This document shows, piece after piece, positions 1 through 11,292 of a stretch of DNA of 64,000 nucleotides (the stretch's first letter is position 1; each line of letters begins with the position of its first letter). The notes beneath the pieces were generated by a model. That model had not been told where the DNA came from. It was given only the letters and a program-made list of their open reading frames with translations, and did no database searches. Where the stretch lies: NCBI RefSeq assembly GCF_947172395.1, contig NC_069105.1, positions 2,542,001 through 2,606,000 on the forward strand, in the 5' to 3' direction. Made by a program: the position numbers and the translations under genes. Source of the DNA: Bicyclus anynana (taxonomy: Eukaryota > Arthropoda > Insecta > Lepidoptera > Nymphalidae).

Positions 1-135
1 AAACTACTGGTACGATTTGAAAAATTCTTTCAGTGTTAGATAGCCCATCTATCGAGGGAGGCTGTAGGCTTATTTTATCCCCGTATTCCTGCGGGAACGG
101 GAACCACGCGGGTGAAACCGCGCAGCGTCTACTAG
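1..135 (+). mobile_element. Helitron-like non-autonomous element, 5' part cut by window edge
   Basis: The same sequence recurs complete at 365-550 and 11,105-11,292. Its 3' end has a GC-rich inverted repeat (CCGCGCAGCG region) and finishes with CTAG followed by T, the typical Helitron 3' terminus. No coding capacity is visible. Confidence 0.65.
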
Positions 136-364
136 TTTCATATAAAACACTACTAGTACTTATTAATACAGTAAGAATGAGCAAAAACCAATATTGTCTG
201 CGGAATAGGAAGTGCAGACATCGAAAGTGAGTCACAGTCGAGTTGGCGCGCGAAATCGCTGGCTCCGTCGCAGGCGTTAACTGCGAAAACAATTACATTC
301 ATAACCACTTTGTTATGTTTCCCTATCTGATATGTTTTTATTTTTTTTAGAGTTCCGTACGTCA

Positions 365-550
365 TCTATACTAATATTATAAAGCTGAAGAGTTTGTTTG
401 TTTGTTTGATTGAACGCGCTAATCTCAGGAACAACTGGTCCGATTTGAAAAATTCTTTCAGTGTTAGATAGCCCATTTATCGAGGAAGGTTATAGGCTAT
501 ATATTATCCCCGTATTCCCACGGGAACGGGAACCACGCGGCGTCAGCTAG
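365..550 (+). mobile_element. Helitron-like non-autonomous element, complete copy
   Basis: It begins TCTATACTAATATTAT and ends in CAGCTAG just before a T. This fits a Helitron (5' TC, 3' hairpin plus CTRR, insertion between A and T). Other copies or fragments lie near 11,105, 21,922 (inverted), 27,193, 33,660, 43,620, 48,727 and 50,938/54,813. The family resembles the Lep1-type repeats of Lepidoptera; the family name is inference. Confidence 0.7.
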
Positions 551-577
551 TAATTAATAAACGAAACCTATAGAGGT

Positions 578-800
578 CAGCCCATGGGGCCAAGTGGCAT
601 GATGAATTTCTTTCTACGATCGCAAGCGCTTCTAAAAATAGAAAAATGTACAGGAATGACAGATCCGATCGACAACTTGATCACGTGGTCTGTCGATAGC
701 AAATGTCATCCCCATACATTTTTCTAGTTTTCGAAGCATTTGCGATCGTAGAAAGAGAATCGACGTACCACTTGGCTATAGGGGCAGTATCGTGACAGCG
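578..800. mobile_element. Inverted-repeat MITE (ccaagtggca family)
   Basis: The two halves are inverted copies of each other: 'CCAAGTGGCA...TTTCTTTCTACGATCGC' on the left and 'GCGATCGTAGAAAGAGAATCG...CCACTTGGC' on the right. Related copies are at 4,970-5,430 and 10,455-10,640. It is non-coding. Confidence 0.65.
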
Positions 801-872
801 GCTTTTATAGGATTTGTCTGTCCGTCTGTCTGATAAAGTCAATTAGCTCCGAAAATACCCACTAGAGACCAA

Positions 873-1029
873 CTAACAGTGGAATTTATAGACGTTGTAG
901 GGGCACCCCCAGGGGATCGTTCAGCCGCTGAGTGTCGAGTTTAACCTCTATTTGTTTGAGAATTTGACACTCACCAGGTGAATGAACACCTGGAGGTGCC
1001 CCTCGAATGTCTATGAATTCCACTGTTAG
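873..1029. mobile_element. 157-bp MITE with about 38-bp terminal inverted repeats
   Basis: The left end CTAACAGTGGAATTTATAGA is mirrored by TCTATGAATTCCACTGTTAG at the right end. Both inner edges carry GGGGCACC/GGTGCCCC. The length and absence of an ORF fit a MITE. Confidence 0.65.
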
Positions 1030-1030
1030 T

Positions 1031-1290
1031 GTTCATTTACACGAGCGACAGCTGCTAGGCTGCTACCGTCTACTGCAGTCAGCGAAGTCTCGGCGGCAGC
1101 CAACGGGAGTCGACTGCAGTGGGCGACCGCCGCCGAGAGTCGACTGCAGTCACCTGCCGCCGAGACGTCGCCGACGCAATCGATTGTCCTTGGTTGCCAC
1201 CGAGACGCTGACGCCGTCGCCTGCCGCCGAGACGTCGCTGACTGCAGTCGACTGCGGTCGTCGGTAGAGTTGCCGCTAGTGTAAATGAAC
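1031..1290. mobile_element. GC-rich MITE with internal GTCGACTGCAGT repeats
   Basis: The 12-bp ends GTTCATTTACAC and GTGTAAATGAAC bound a GC-rich core. The core repeats TCGACTGCAGTC and CTGCCGCCGAGACGTCGC several times. Short open frames exist on both strands, but they come from the GC-rich repeats rather than from a gene. Confidence 0.6.
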
Positions 1291-2186
1291 CCTTAGTCAC
1301 TTTTTACTTACTTTAGTGTTTTTTAAAAAGAAAGTAGTTAAGGTCATAAATTCAAATAGGTATAGGTATAATATTAACAAGAAAAAAATAGATAACAATG
1401 TACCGGCGTGACGTATCGTTATATATATTATGTGCTATATCATGGTACGGGTGACAGTTGCCTGTATGAAGTTCATAATACGTACTGTTATCGTGAATCG
1501 CGGCAAACTTTCAAGAGTCAAACGAACTGTCATCCGCACTATGCTACATCGCACATGGTTTAGGTTCATGTAATTCGTGTTGTCACCACGACTTATTTGG
1601 ACCCTCTGTCATATCACACTCCTCACCTATCGTCGTGTCGTACTCCTCACAAATAAGATTCTGTTACCTAATTTTGATAGGTGATAACTTAAAAATTGTA
1701 TTTCATTTTGTCTAAGCAACTTCTACGTAAAGTACTTACCCAATACTCTTGAAAATATGCACACAAATGTTATATGAGGTAGGCTTTTTAATTAACAAAA
1801 ATTTCTATTATAACTTATGTATTTGGCGGTAAACAACGTATAGTAAATAAATTAATAAATATTTAAAGGAATTACTTGCAAAGATGCCACCTGCCGTACC
1901 ATGACAGAACACTGTATCTAAAAACAATACTATTTGCTAAAAACAGTCCTCAGGATTTTTGACTCATAAAAAAATATTTAAATGCCAGTATATGTAACCA
2001 TGTGCGAGGACATTATTCTACAAAATAATGTATGTGGATATACGGTGCAATGTCATGGAACGGCAGCCACATGGTGGGACTAAAATAGCTAATGATAACT
2101 CATCAAATATCACAGCATCTCCCATCAACTTCTACACAGAGTTTACTTGCACAAACAAATTCACTTTGTCACTAGTGTTCAGTGTA
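1291..2186. other. AT-rich 3' flank, no gene seen
   Basis: This stretch lies downstream of the minus-strand structural protein gene. I see no domain, no RNA gene, and no clear AATAAA on the minus strand close to the stop codon, so the 3' UTR end is not defined. Confidence 0.4.
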
Positions 2187-4673
2187 CTACAAGTTTGTAG
2201 TCGCGGTAGTCGAGGTCACTGGCTGTAACGTAGTCGACTCGCTGTCAGAACGCGATATAACGCCGTTGTAACCCGTGTTCCCGTGAACTGTCACTGCGGA
2301 ATGCAATGGGTTAGTTGTCACGCTGTCAGAACCAGAGCGTCCGATCCGATCCGCGTCTTCGTCTCCGTAATACGAACTCTCCGACACTCCGTCGTTGTAA
2401 TACGAACTCTCCGACACTCCGTCGTTGTGATACGAACTCTCCGATACGCCGTCGTTGTGGTAGGAATTCTCCGACGCGCCGGCCTCGTACTGGCTATTGT
2501 AGTACCGATTCTCGCTGCCCGCCGCGGCCTCCTGCTGGTTTAGGATCTGAAAAGGATGGTGGATATACACAGGCACCTGTACGGGAACCTCGACTGGTAC
2601 TTTTACGGGCACTTTTACAGGGTACGGGACTTTGACCGGATAGGGAACTTTCTTTTCTACGGGATAAGGTTTGGGGATGTAAATCGGCACCTTTTTCTCT
2701 ACGTGGATCTTTTGAGGAACGAAAACTTCGACGGGGAAGGGGACTCTCTTCTCCACTCTGACTGGATAGGGGACCCTCTTCTCGATCCTGATGGGTATAG
2801 GTTGGGGGACTTTTACGGGGTACGGTCGGAGCACCGGTACTTTTATGTGTCTGATAACTTCTACTGGTTCTCTCACTTTGACTGGATAGGGAACTCTCTT
2901 TTCGACGGGGTAAGGTTGGGGGACGTAAATTTTGTACGGGACAGGGTAGGGCACTTGTTTCTCGACCGGGATCGGGTAAGGGACTTGCTTCTCGACGGTG
3001 ACGGGCACTTGCACGGGATAAGGTACCTTTTTCTCAACAGGCACGGGGACGGGTTGCGGGACCTTCACTTCTACGTGTTTCACGACGGGGACGTGATGGA
3101 CCACGGGGTAAGGTTTGGGGACGTACTCCTTCTCTACTACTTTGACGGGAACAGGTTGCGGGACTCTAACAGTGACGGGGTAGGGGACTCTCTTTTCTAC
3201 TGTAACAGGGTAGGGCCTATCCACAACTTTGACTTTTTCCACTGGCACCGGCACCGGAACTTTCTTTTCTACCGCATACGGTTTCGGCACTTCGACTTTA
3301 TAGGGTACGTTGACAGGTTTCTCCACAGTTTTTACGTACCGATGGTGGTGATGATGGTGATGATGCTTGACTTTCGTGAGGACGTTATCTTTGCTCTCAT
3401 CCGGCTGGTGGCCGTCGTAGGTCAAAGTGGGCGAGAGATAATTTGCAGGCACGCGCGCTGCCGGCAAGTTGTAGATCGCTTTGGGTCTGTTCTCAGCGGG
3501 GATTGCGTATTGATGATGTTGAGGAATTGCGTATTGTTGTTGTTGAGGGATTGCGTATTGATGTGGTTGTCTTTTCTTTTTACGAAAAAAAACCATGTTC
3601 TTCCTGGGTACACCAGCTCCATACGACTGGAGGTATACTAAGTTTCTCGCGTTCGATTCTTGGGATTGGCTGTCGAGGTATATATCTGATCGTCTGCTCA
3701 TTGGAGTTTGGGAGGCTTTTCGATTAGCGTAATGCGAGGGCATGATTGGCACCCAGTCGTTCGGTTCTATGTCGTTGAAACTAGTCGGTGTTGTGTATTT
3801 ATATTTAGATGTCCTGGTGACTCGCCGGTAAACTCTGGTAGTCGGTTGTGGAGTTGTCGAGGACACAGAGTTATCCGTGTAACTGATACGCAGACGATTC
3901 GAGGAAGCGACCTGTGTTTTATTTGTGACGCTATCGTTGCCAGGATTTTCAGACTCAATGCGGGTGGTGTTCAGCTTTTCGAGTATCCTCTTCGGCCATA
4001 TCCGTTTCGTTCGAAGAACCTTCCGCGTCGTAGTCGGCGGCTGAGTGCTAGTTGTCGTCGTGATGTTAACAAAATGGGGCGGTCGCACGAACTCTGTGCG
4101 TATGCCGTTAATTGTTTGCACTGGTATGCTGTACTTTGCTACGGTTGGTCTGGCGGTAGACGCGGCGAACATGAGCTGCTGACGGGGCGGTTGGTTGTAG
4201 TAGAGGTTACCGCGTTGCATGAGCCTCGCGTTTTGCTTGTAGATTGCTAACTGCTTCAGCTGGTTTTTCGTGTAGAGGCGGGGGTGCGCTGGATGCTGGT
4301 TTTTGTAATACGGCTTTGGTACGTCTCGGTAGTATTTGGGAGGGACGATGGGGGGTTTGCTCGGGGGTCTCAGCTCTGGGCTGTTGGTCTGGTTCGCTTT
4401 AACCGGAGCTAGGGGCAACGGTGCTTTGTCCTGCTGTATCTCTGGTAGAGGCTTGAACTCCGGAAGCGGGTTAACCTGCGGCTCTGGTAGCGGCTTGTTC
4501 TGGGGCTCCGGTAGCGGCAAGACCTGGGGCTCTGGCAGCGGCTTGTCCTGGGGCCCCTCGACGACGGTTATCGCTGCGCTGGCCTCCAGCGCCAGCTGGT
4601 CGCTGGTGGCATTGTGCGCGCCCACAACACGCCCATTGACGGCGATCGCTAACGCTGTGATCAGGAATGCCGC
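2187..4673 (-). CDS. Secreted PYPV-repeat structural (cuticle-type) protein, main exon
   Basis: One open exon of about 828 codons. The minus strand reads TTTTCCAG before 4,673, and the first residues, AAFLITALAIAVNG, form the hydrophobic core of a signal peptide. The initiator Met must therefore be in a short upstream exon with a phase-0 donor, as is usual for insect cuticle genes; I did not find it with confidence. The open frame from 4,625 begins with GTG and is not a start. After the signal comes a KPLPEPQ-type repeat (about residues 40-75), a Gln/Tyr-rich middle with QQYAIPQ motifs, and eight His encoded at about 3,336-3,362. Then about 300 residues are built of VPYPV, PVPVEK and PYPVEKKV motifs, followed by a 30-bp repeat giving SSYHNDGVSE and a Ser/Thr-rich end. 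The composition resembles Vajk-like and other hypothetical cuticular proteins. No chitin-binding Rebers-Riddiford motif is seen. Extracellular location is firm; the family name is less so. Confidence 0.85.
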   Translation of the reverse strand, partial: AAFLITALAIAVNGRVVGAHNATSDQLALEASAAITVVEGPQDKPLPEPQVLPLPEPQNKPLPEPQVNPLPEFKPLPEIQQDKAPLPLAPVKANQTNSPELRPPSKPPIVPPKYYRDVPKPYYKNQHPAHPRLYTKNQLKQLAIYKQNARLMQRGNLYYNQPPRQQLMFAASTARPTVAKYSIPVQTINGIRTEFVRPPHFVNITTTTSTQPPTTTRKVLRTKRIWPKRILEKLNTTRIESENPGNDSVTNKTQVASSNRLRISYTDNSVSSTTPQPTTRVYRRVTRTSKYKYTTPTSFNDIEPNDWVPIMPSHYANRKASQTPMSRRSDIYLDSQSQESNARNLVYLQSYGAGVPRKNMVFFRKKKRQPHQYAIPQQQQYAIPQHHQYAIPAENRPKAIYNLPAARVPANYLSPTLTYDGHQPDESKDNVLTKVKHHHHHHHHRYVKTVEKPVNVPYKVEVPKPYAVEKKVPVPVPVEKVKVVDRPYPVTVEKRVPYPVTVRVPQPVPVKVVEKEYVPKPYPVVHHVPVVKHVEVKVPQPVPVPVEKKVPYPVQVPVTVEKQVPYPIPVEKQVPYPVPYKIYVPQPYPVEKRVPYPVKVREPVEVIRHIKVPVLRPYPVKVPQPIPIRIEKRVPYPVRVEKRVPFPVEVFVPQKIHVEKKVPIYIPKPYPVEKKVPYPVKVPYPVKVPVKVPVEVPVQVPVYIHHPFQILNQQEAAAGSENRYYNSQYEAGASENSYHNDGVSESSYHNDGVSESSYYNDGVSESSYYGDEDADRIGRSGSDSVTTNPLHSAVTVHGNTGYNGVISRSDSESTTLQPVTSTTATTNL
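2366..2485 (-). repeat. 30-bp coding tandem repeat (about 4 copies)
   Basis: The unit encodes the ten residues SSYHNDGVSE, with His/Tyr exchange and decay in the last copy. Because 30 is a multiple of three, copy number can vary without breaking the frame. It sits just before the Ser/Thr-rich C-terminus. Confidence 0.8.
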
Positions 4674-4969
4674 CTGGAAAAGATGTTTGATGAATTATTA
4701 TTAATTTATATGATCATTATAAGATTTATTTATATAAAACACGCCTAAAACTCACGTAACACAATTACAGAGTATACCCGACTAGTTTTGAACCCATCCA
4801 AGGGCCTTCTTCATAGGCTAATTCTTGCAACGTGAGCTAAACTCATGACTAGCATACTCCTACGTAGTGTCACGTGAGTTTTAGCCGTGTTTTATAATAA
4901 TTTAATATTAATAACACTCACGATAGTTAATTCTATATTTATTAGTATTTTAATCACCCTTACACGGCA

Positions 4970-5430
4970 CATTACAGGACAGGGCCTCTAGCCACATTAC
5001 ACATCGATTCTCTTTCTACTAACGCTTCGAAAATTAAAAAATGTATGAGGGTGACATAGCCGATTGATAGGTGAACTATCGACCAATAATGCCATCCCCA
5101 TACATTTTTAAATTTTTGAAGCATTAACGTTTGTAGAAATAGAATAGATACGTACCTAACAGGCCCAGCCCCTGTAGCCAAGTGGCACGTCGATTCTCTT
5201 TCTACGATCGCTAACGCTTCGAAAAGTAGAACAATGTATGGAGATGGCATTATTGGCCGATAGCTCAATGACATTTGCATCGACATTGACTTGATCACGT
5301 GATCAAGATCTGTCTTTTATTTATTTATTTATTTGTATTTCCATACATTTTTCTAGTTTTCGAAGCGTTTGCGATGGTAGAAAGAGTATCGACGAGTCAC
5401 TTGGTTACAGGGGCTGGCCATCCTCCTTAT
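4970..5430. mobile_element. Nested ccaagtggca-family MITE copies
   Basis: At least two copies in opposite orientation share the blocks TCGATTCTCTTTCTACGATC and its reverse complement, with the GCCAAGTGGCA end near 5,176. A short (ATTT)n run separates them at about 5,315-5,334. Any 5' exon of the structural gene on this side would have to be spliced past this block. Confidence 0.6.
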
Positions 5431-5564
5431 AGGAGAAGGATTATGGGTTAGGGGTTACCTGTTAATTTTGATATATTAAACGGATTTTCATGCAGTTTTT
5501 AGGGAGATTAGAAACAACCATATCAACATTATATAGGCGTTGTTTCTAAGAGTTCGGAATTCGG

Positions 5565-5612
5565 ATGTAGAAACCGAAAGGGGTGTGGATTTTCATCCTC
5601 CTTAGATTGAGG
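5565..5612 (-). repeat. Fragment of the 'gtagaaaccgaaaggggtgtgg' dispersed repeat
   Basis: It matches the block found in longer copies at 9,412-9,568, 10,658-10,860, 13,653-13,802, 27,251-27,425 and 34,437-34,608. Confidence 0.6.
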
Positions 5613-5917
5613 TTTTAGAAGACTAAACTATAATATTACCTAAATTGATAAAATCTGTAAGTTTTCAAGTTAATAACACATAAATGAAACAATTAGGTAG
5701 GTAGTACATATTTCTTTAATAACTTTTACTGTTGCATAGGTTGTACCTGTCACGTAAAAGGAACACTGAAATAAATGCACAATGGACATATGCTCCATGC
5801 TGTTAGGTAGTTAAAGTGCAGAGGCGTGCACAAGGTTTTTAAGTACAGTAGGCACTATACGTATCTCACAAATAGTAGGCAGTCGTCAGGCTATGCATGT
5901 CTTATGTGCAGGTTCCT

Positions 5918-6245
5918 GGTTAGGTTAGGTTAGGAAAATTACGTAAAATTGTAAAACCGTTAGATATCCCGCGAGATTGTGAACTGTCGATAGATTGTGA
6001 ACCGCAACATACTGCAACTCTTACATTTTAACGTGTTTTTATTCGGAAGATTGTAAGGATTTTTTTCATTTGTATGCTGATAAATAAAAACATAGCTACC
6101 TAACCTAACCTAACCATTGGTTTCTGAGTCACTCAAATTCCGGTTCGCAGGAGTAGTATGTTCACAATCTATCGACAGTTGAACAGTTCACAATCTCGCG
6201 AGATAGATTATAAACTACCTAACGGTATTTACAATTTTACGGTGA
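5918..6245. mobile_element. Inverted-repeat element with TTAGG tracts on both arms
   Basis: The left arm (5,941-6,003) and the reversed right arm (6,141-6,242) share ACGTAAAATTGTAAAACCGT, CGCGAGATTGTGAAC and GTCGATAGATTGTGAAC. The left arm has GGTTAGGTTAGGTTAGG at 5,921 and the inside of the element has CCTAACCTAACCTAACC near 6,098. TTAGG is the insect telomere unit. No ORF is present. Confidence 0.6.
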
Positions 6246-9200
6246 CATGTAAACAAGCGATTTAGTGTGTAAAACTGAAGGAGTATCAGCAATGCAAATA
6301 CACAATGAATTTAAAGTTACTTATCATCTGTCTGTAAATAGATGTTAAGTCATACGTTGACGAGTTACTATAAATAATTTAATAACACGTTGTTGCTGTG
6401 TTGATGCATCGAAAGGCAAAACGTCTTCCAGTAGGCCAATCTTGCGACCAATTATATCTCGTGAAAAGATACATCGTTGGTCGCGTGCTAGGCCTATAAT
6501 AGGAAAACTATACCTGTAGGTACATAATTTTTGTGATAGCCTAGCTTTTACATGTGTTACCTACAATAGGAAATTCAATCACTTATAAATGAATTATTAT
6601 TGGTGTTTCGTTTAGGTTATAAGGCAAATTATGCAACACCGCATTAGAAAAATTGTCATAAGTCTTAAACTCTGAATAGGTACTTGTTATAAATACGTTA
6701 TAACTGTAAGCAATGTTTTTTATGCGTGAATATGACAGTAATAGCAATATAATAAGTACCTACATATTTAAATGTTTAACTGTCTGACATATAAACACAA
6801 TGACTGTTAAGGCACTCATGCAGATGAGCATTTCTTTCAATAGGTAGAATCATATTAATCTGTGGTTAGGTTAGGTTAGGTTATGTTTTTCACAATCCCA
6901 AGTTTGGACATTCTTTTTTTTAAGAATGAGCTATAGAAATTGATACTTAGAAATAAAATCAAAATTGCGAATTAAACGTGTCTCCTAACATCTAGTTATT
7001 TATTTATTTATTAATAAACAAAAAAAAAAACACATTTTAATTAAGCCTAACCATAGTGCAACACAAACCACAGTTGGTTTTACTGTGCACTGGTTATTAT
7101 TACATAATACAATATTTAAGAACAAAAATAATGAACAAACAAAAGAGAAGAAAAATCAAGAATAATCATTATCGGGTAGTTAAATAAATATCATAAAAGT
7201 GTGATTGAACGTCTGCTGTGAAGCGATATATAGTTCCTAGCAGCGTGCGTTGTATGTTAGTGCTCTTTTTGTGTGACATCTACTATACGAATGGCAGAGG
7301 CGGCATGTGCGAGTAACATAGTTGCGTGTAACTGAGTATATCACGCAAACACTTTTTCATCTTCGAATTCTCCTGACACTTATTTAATTTATTAATGTTT
7401 ACGAGAACAAGTGAGTTTTCTTTTACTTTCCTTGTTTTATGAATATTCATAACAAGCTATAGCTTGTCTGGCTGTCAAGTAGGTCAAGATATATAAGGAA
7501 TACATGTATTTTTTATTAATATATTATCATAGAGATATATTTACATAATATTGCAACTAAGATACCGGTAAACAAATATAAAACCTCTAAGGAGCTGTAT
7601 TCATCACCGGCAGGTTTTGGTTCGATCCCCTCGAGAGAAGAGACATGCTCAACAGTGAGCTCAACGGTGGTAGAATCTTTACAAATAGTCAACTGACTTG
7701 TCAAAAGTGCTTGTAAACTGAGCCTAATGAGCTTGAAATAAATGATTTTTGATTTGTTTTGAGCCGAATATGGGTTGTCAATAATAATAATGATGACTCC
7801 TTAGCACAGTCTTTCATCAGTTTGAGGAATATTAATTAAAGATTAATTAAAAATTTGATTATTGACTAAAAATAATTATGATAACAATGATAGGAACTAT
7901 AAAATTACTCAGGTAATTATAAAATTAGGCCTCGGGTAGGATTCAAATTATAAGGTACTTAAGTATTATTGAGTTTTATTTAAATTTTCATGAATTTAAA
8001 TTACATATTTAGGTATTAAAAATAATAATAACTAGATAATACAACAAAAAGTACATTCTTCGTATTGTGGTTTTAAAATTAAAAATAATTAAGATCCTCT
8101 TGAAAAAAAATTGCTTGATCATTTTTTAACGGTACTAGTCCGAGCTGTAAATGGATACAATCCAATAACTAAAACTGCCTATATATGGCAACGGTTGACT
8201 TTTGAATTTAATCCAACTACCCCACAGCTTCAATCTATTTTACAGTTCCCTAAAAATATCACTGAGATATTAAAATTAGTAATTCTCAATTTGTACATTA
8301 CCCAGGTTAGTTAAACTCATCACTATCTCACAAATCATCATCACTAATCACCAAAAAGTCCACAAATGCTTCATCATATCACTTGAATCACTTCACTTTT
8401 TTAATTTATTTAATCGTAATATACTATTGACCGGTTTTTATAATCGATTAATCAAATTAATTGGAACAACACTATTATTTATTGTTTGTTTTTTGTGTCA
8501 AACAAAATTGATAACACTTATCGATAGATCGATAATAAAAACCGGTAGCTAGTGTTGTACCTACCGATAAGTGTTGCATAGTGAGCGATGTGTATCGATC
8601 GCGAGCATGGGTACGTATAAAATGATACGAGCTAGGAAGCGCTAATCGTTTTTATATTACCGCAATGGGTGGATAACTTTCTCTGCCATTGCCAATATCA
8701 ACCACTTGGGTTATATAATATGTGGATATAGGGCAGATTTTCATGTTTATGATAACATTGAATACAAACAAGGAGCCGTTTCTTTTAATGATATGTGATT
8801 ACTACCAACAATTTCAGCAATAAAGGGATCGTCGGCGTCTATTGCATTGCTGATTTAAGTAGTTATTCAAAAAGCATAATATTTATTTGTCTTCTGAATT
8901 GTTATTTATTGCTTCTTAAAAAATTGGATGGCTTGACTTATGAGTTAATTGTCTTTATTAACTAAAAAGTTTAAATACTTGCATTGTGTGATGGTGATAA
9001 AAATAGGTATACCCTGCACGCTAGGTAAGTAGCATGGTTATTTAATCGATATAACGCTCAATAGAGTCAATTTACAACAAGTGACATTGGTTGGTTGGTA
9101 GGAATAGTAAAAATAAAAGTTATTTAAACATGATTTCATTGAAATAAAATTAATTAACGTTATTTGGTTGACATGACTTTGTTAGATTGTCGCAAAAACG

Positions 9201-9410
9201 AAAAATAACTGCCACATGAAGTATTATGACGTTAATTAACATCATTTCGCTTCAATAACCATGTTAGATTATTGCAAAAAAAAAACATCACTTTAACTTG
9301 ATGCAATGGCTCATGTTTTAAATCGCACTCCGAGATACGTAGGTACATAACCACCCTGCTGAGTTAAATATTCGAGTACCTATCTACGATTGTCGGTGAA
9401 ATTTACCGCC
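6246..9410. other. AT-rich spacer, no gene recognised
   Basis: I see no domain on either strand. A third short TTAGG run is at about 6,864-6,883. A tRNA B-box-like GGTTCGATCCC is at about 7,618 but no acceptor stem or A box accompanies it. The first exon and promoter of the 2,187-4,673 gene may lie in here or in the 4.7-5 kb region; a weak candidate is ATGTGCCGT followed by GTAAGG on the minus strand near 4,957-4,968. Confidence 0.35.
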
Positions 9411-9411
9411 A

Positions 9412-9568
9412 AGCGATTTAGCGTTCCGGTACGATGCCGTGTAGAAACCGAAAGGGGTGTGGATTTTCATCCTCCTTCTAACAAGTTAGTCCGCTTCCAT
9501 CTTAGATTGCATCATCACTTACCATCAGGTTAGATTGTAGTCAAGGGCTAACTTGTAAAGAATAAAAA
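9412..9568 (-). repeat. Dispersed lepidopteran repeat ('ttacaagttagcccttgac' family)
   Basis: An inverted copy containing the blocks CCACACCCCTTTCGGTTTC and AAGTTAGCCCTTGACTAC in reverse. At least six copies occur in the window. No coding is seen; the class is not established here. Confidence 0.6.
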
Positions 9569-10454
9569 AAAAAAATAATGACAGACATATGAATAGTGTA
9601 ACACCTTTTCGGTGACGGAAAATACCTTATGAGATATCCAACCTCCGGAGGGAGACTGGAGAGGTCGGGTTACGTAGGATTTCTACCCACTAAAACCTCC
9701 TCAGTGGCCATGTGTTTTTGCGAGACTCCGCGGGATATCCTAGCTCTTTCATGCAATTCCGCTATTTTACACTCGCCGACGAACTTTTTGACACTTTTGA
9801 TTTGAACTTTATATTTATAATATACAATTTAAATAATGAAGTTGCCTTGAAAACGATCGATGTAGAATGCAGGGGCTTTTTATTTTTAACCGATTTCCAA
9901 AAAGGAGAAGGTTCTACATTCGGCTGTATGTATGTTTTTTTCATCAACGACAAAAGCTGCAATAAAAAATAACAGGCAATAAGCACTTAAATAGGTATTA
10001 CATTTTCGAATAACGCATCGAATTAAGATTTAAGAAACATTAAATAAGCCAATTTTTTTGATTGATTATTTCAAGAATCGTTCATGACCTTGGAAAATTC
10101 AAATTGTTAACTAAAGAAAAACCGTTACGTAACGTTCCGATTGAAAATTATTGTCGGGCTCTATTTATCGATATTACTTTCTTTCCTATTTCCGTTCTTC
10201 CGCAAATAATTATATTTGCACAAACGCTTTGTGCGCTTATGTAAACTTACCTACTTATTCACTGTACTGAACCTAATGCACGCAATAATCAGTCATGAAT
10301 CGGACGCTATGTTCTAGCACGTGAGGACTGGGGAATGCTGTTATCTAAGTTGGTAATGATAGCATACAATTTTTCCCTCTTTGACCGACTTTCATGAACG
10401 CAGTAGTTCACTAATCAACCTGTAGGTACTCTGTCGGCCATTTTGGAAACAACC

Positions 10455-10645
10455 ACTGCCCCCCTAGCTAAGTGGCACATCGATTCTCTTTCTACGATCG
10501 CTAACGATCGCTAAACTAGAAAGATGTGTGGGACTGATATTTGCTATCGACAGGTCACGTGATCTAGATCTGTCATTCCCATACATTTTTCTAGTTTTCG
10601 AAGCGTTTGCGATCGTAGAAAGAGAATCGACTGATGATGAATGAC
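10455..10645. mobile_element. ccaagtggca-family MITE, third copy
   Basis: It carries CTAAGTGGCACATCGATTCT at the left and the inverted GATCGTAGAAAGAGAATCGA at the right, like the elements at 578-800 and 4,970-5,430. Confidence 0.6.
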
Positions 10646-10657
10646 TCGATTTTTTTT

Positions 10658-10880
10658 TCAATTCTATACAAGTTAGCCCTTGACTACAATCTCATGTGAT
10701 GGTAAGTGATGGAACATTTTAAGATGGAAGCGGACTAACTTGTTAGGAGGAGGATGAAAATCCACACCCCTTTCGGTTTCTACACGGCATCGTACCGGAA
10801 CACTAAATCGCTTGGCGGTACGTCTTTGCCGGTTGGGTGGTAACTACCCACGGCCTCCATTCCACATGGCGGTAATCTCG
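10658..10880 (+). repeat. Dispersed lepidopteran repeat, near full-length copy
   Basis: It runs from ACAAGTTAGCCCTTGACTAC through CACCCCTTTCGGTTTCTACA to GGCGGTACGTCTTTGCCGG. It directly follows the 10,455-10,645 MITE. Confidence 0.6.
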
Positions 10881-11104
10881 TGAGCAAGATCCAAGTATTT
10901 TGATACTTTTTCCTTTTCATAAGCTACTTACTATTATTTATTAAAAAAATTCAATATTCGCCATTAAGTTGGAATATCGAACCACTACCAATGAAGAGTC
11001 GTCTTTATCACTGAGCTACTGAGGGTAAACCTACATGGAATAGGGGTCCGAAATATATCCCTATCAATTGATAAAAGTTAAGGATTTTATAAAACTTAAT
11101 TTAA

Positions 11105-11292
11105 TCTGTACTAATATTATAAAGCTGAAGAGTTTGATTGAACGCGCTAATCTCAGGAACTACAAGTCCGATTTGAAAAATTCTTTCAGTGTTAGATAGC
11201 CCATTTATCGAGGAAGGCTATAGGCTATATATTATCCCTGTATTCCTACGGGAACGGGAACCACGCGGTTAAAACCGCGCGGCTACAGCTAG
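11105..11292 (+). mobile_element. Helitron-like element, complete copy
   Basis: It starts TCTGTACTAATATTATAAAG and ends with the hairpin AACCGCGCGG... then CAGCTAG. It is nearly the same as the copy at 365-550 and lies just 3' of the ZW10 stop codon. Confidence 0.7.

Noticed and set aside
1007..1300. Arg/Pro-rich open frames on both strands
   Set aside because: They fall inside a GC-rich MITE with internal repeats and have no domain or splice context.
2556..3641. 361-codon open frame on the plus strand
   Set aside because: It is the antisense of the PYPV repeat exon; the codon periodicity of the repeat keeps the opposite strand open. The minus frame has the signal peptide and a splice acceptor.
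4623..4625. Start of the structural protein at 4,625
   Set aside because: The codon is GTG and the frame continues upstream to a splice acceptor, with a signal-peptide core in between.
7610..7640. tRNA gene at GGTTCGATCCC
   Set aside because: Only a B-box-like string is present; no cloverleaf arms or A box can be folded around it.
8111..8314. 67-codon plus-strand frame
   Set aside because: Isolated, AT-rich, no recognisable motif, and no other exon found nearby.
9712..9986. Overlapping frames of 86 and 74 codons
   Set aside because: They cover a dispersed repeat ('accgatttccaaaaaggagaagg') seen again near 12,160; neither looks like a protein family.
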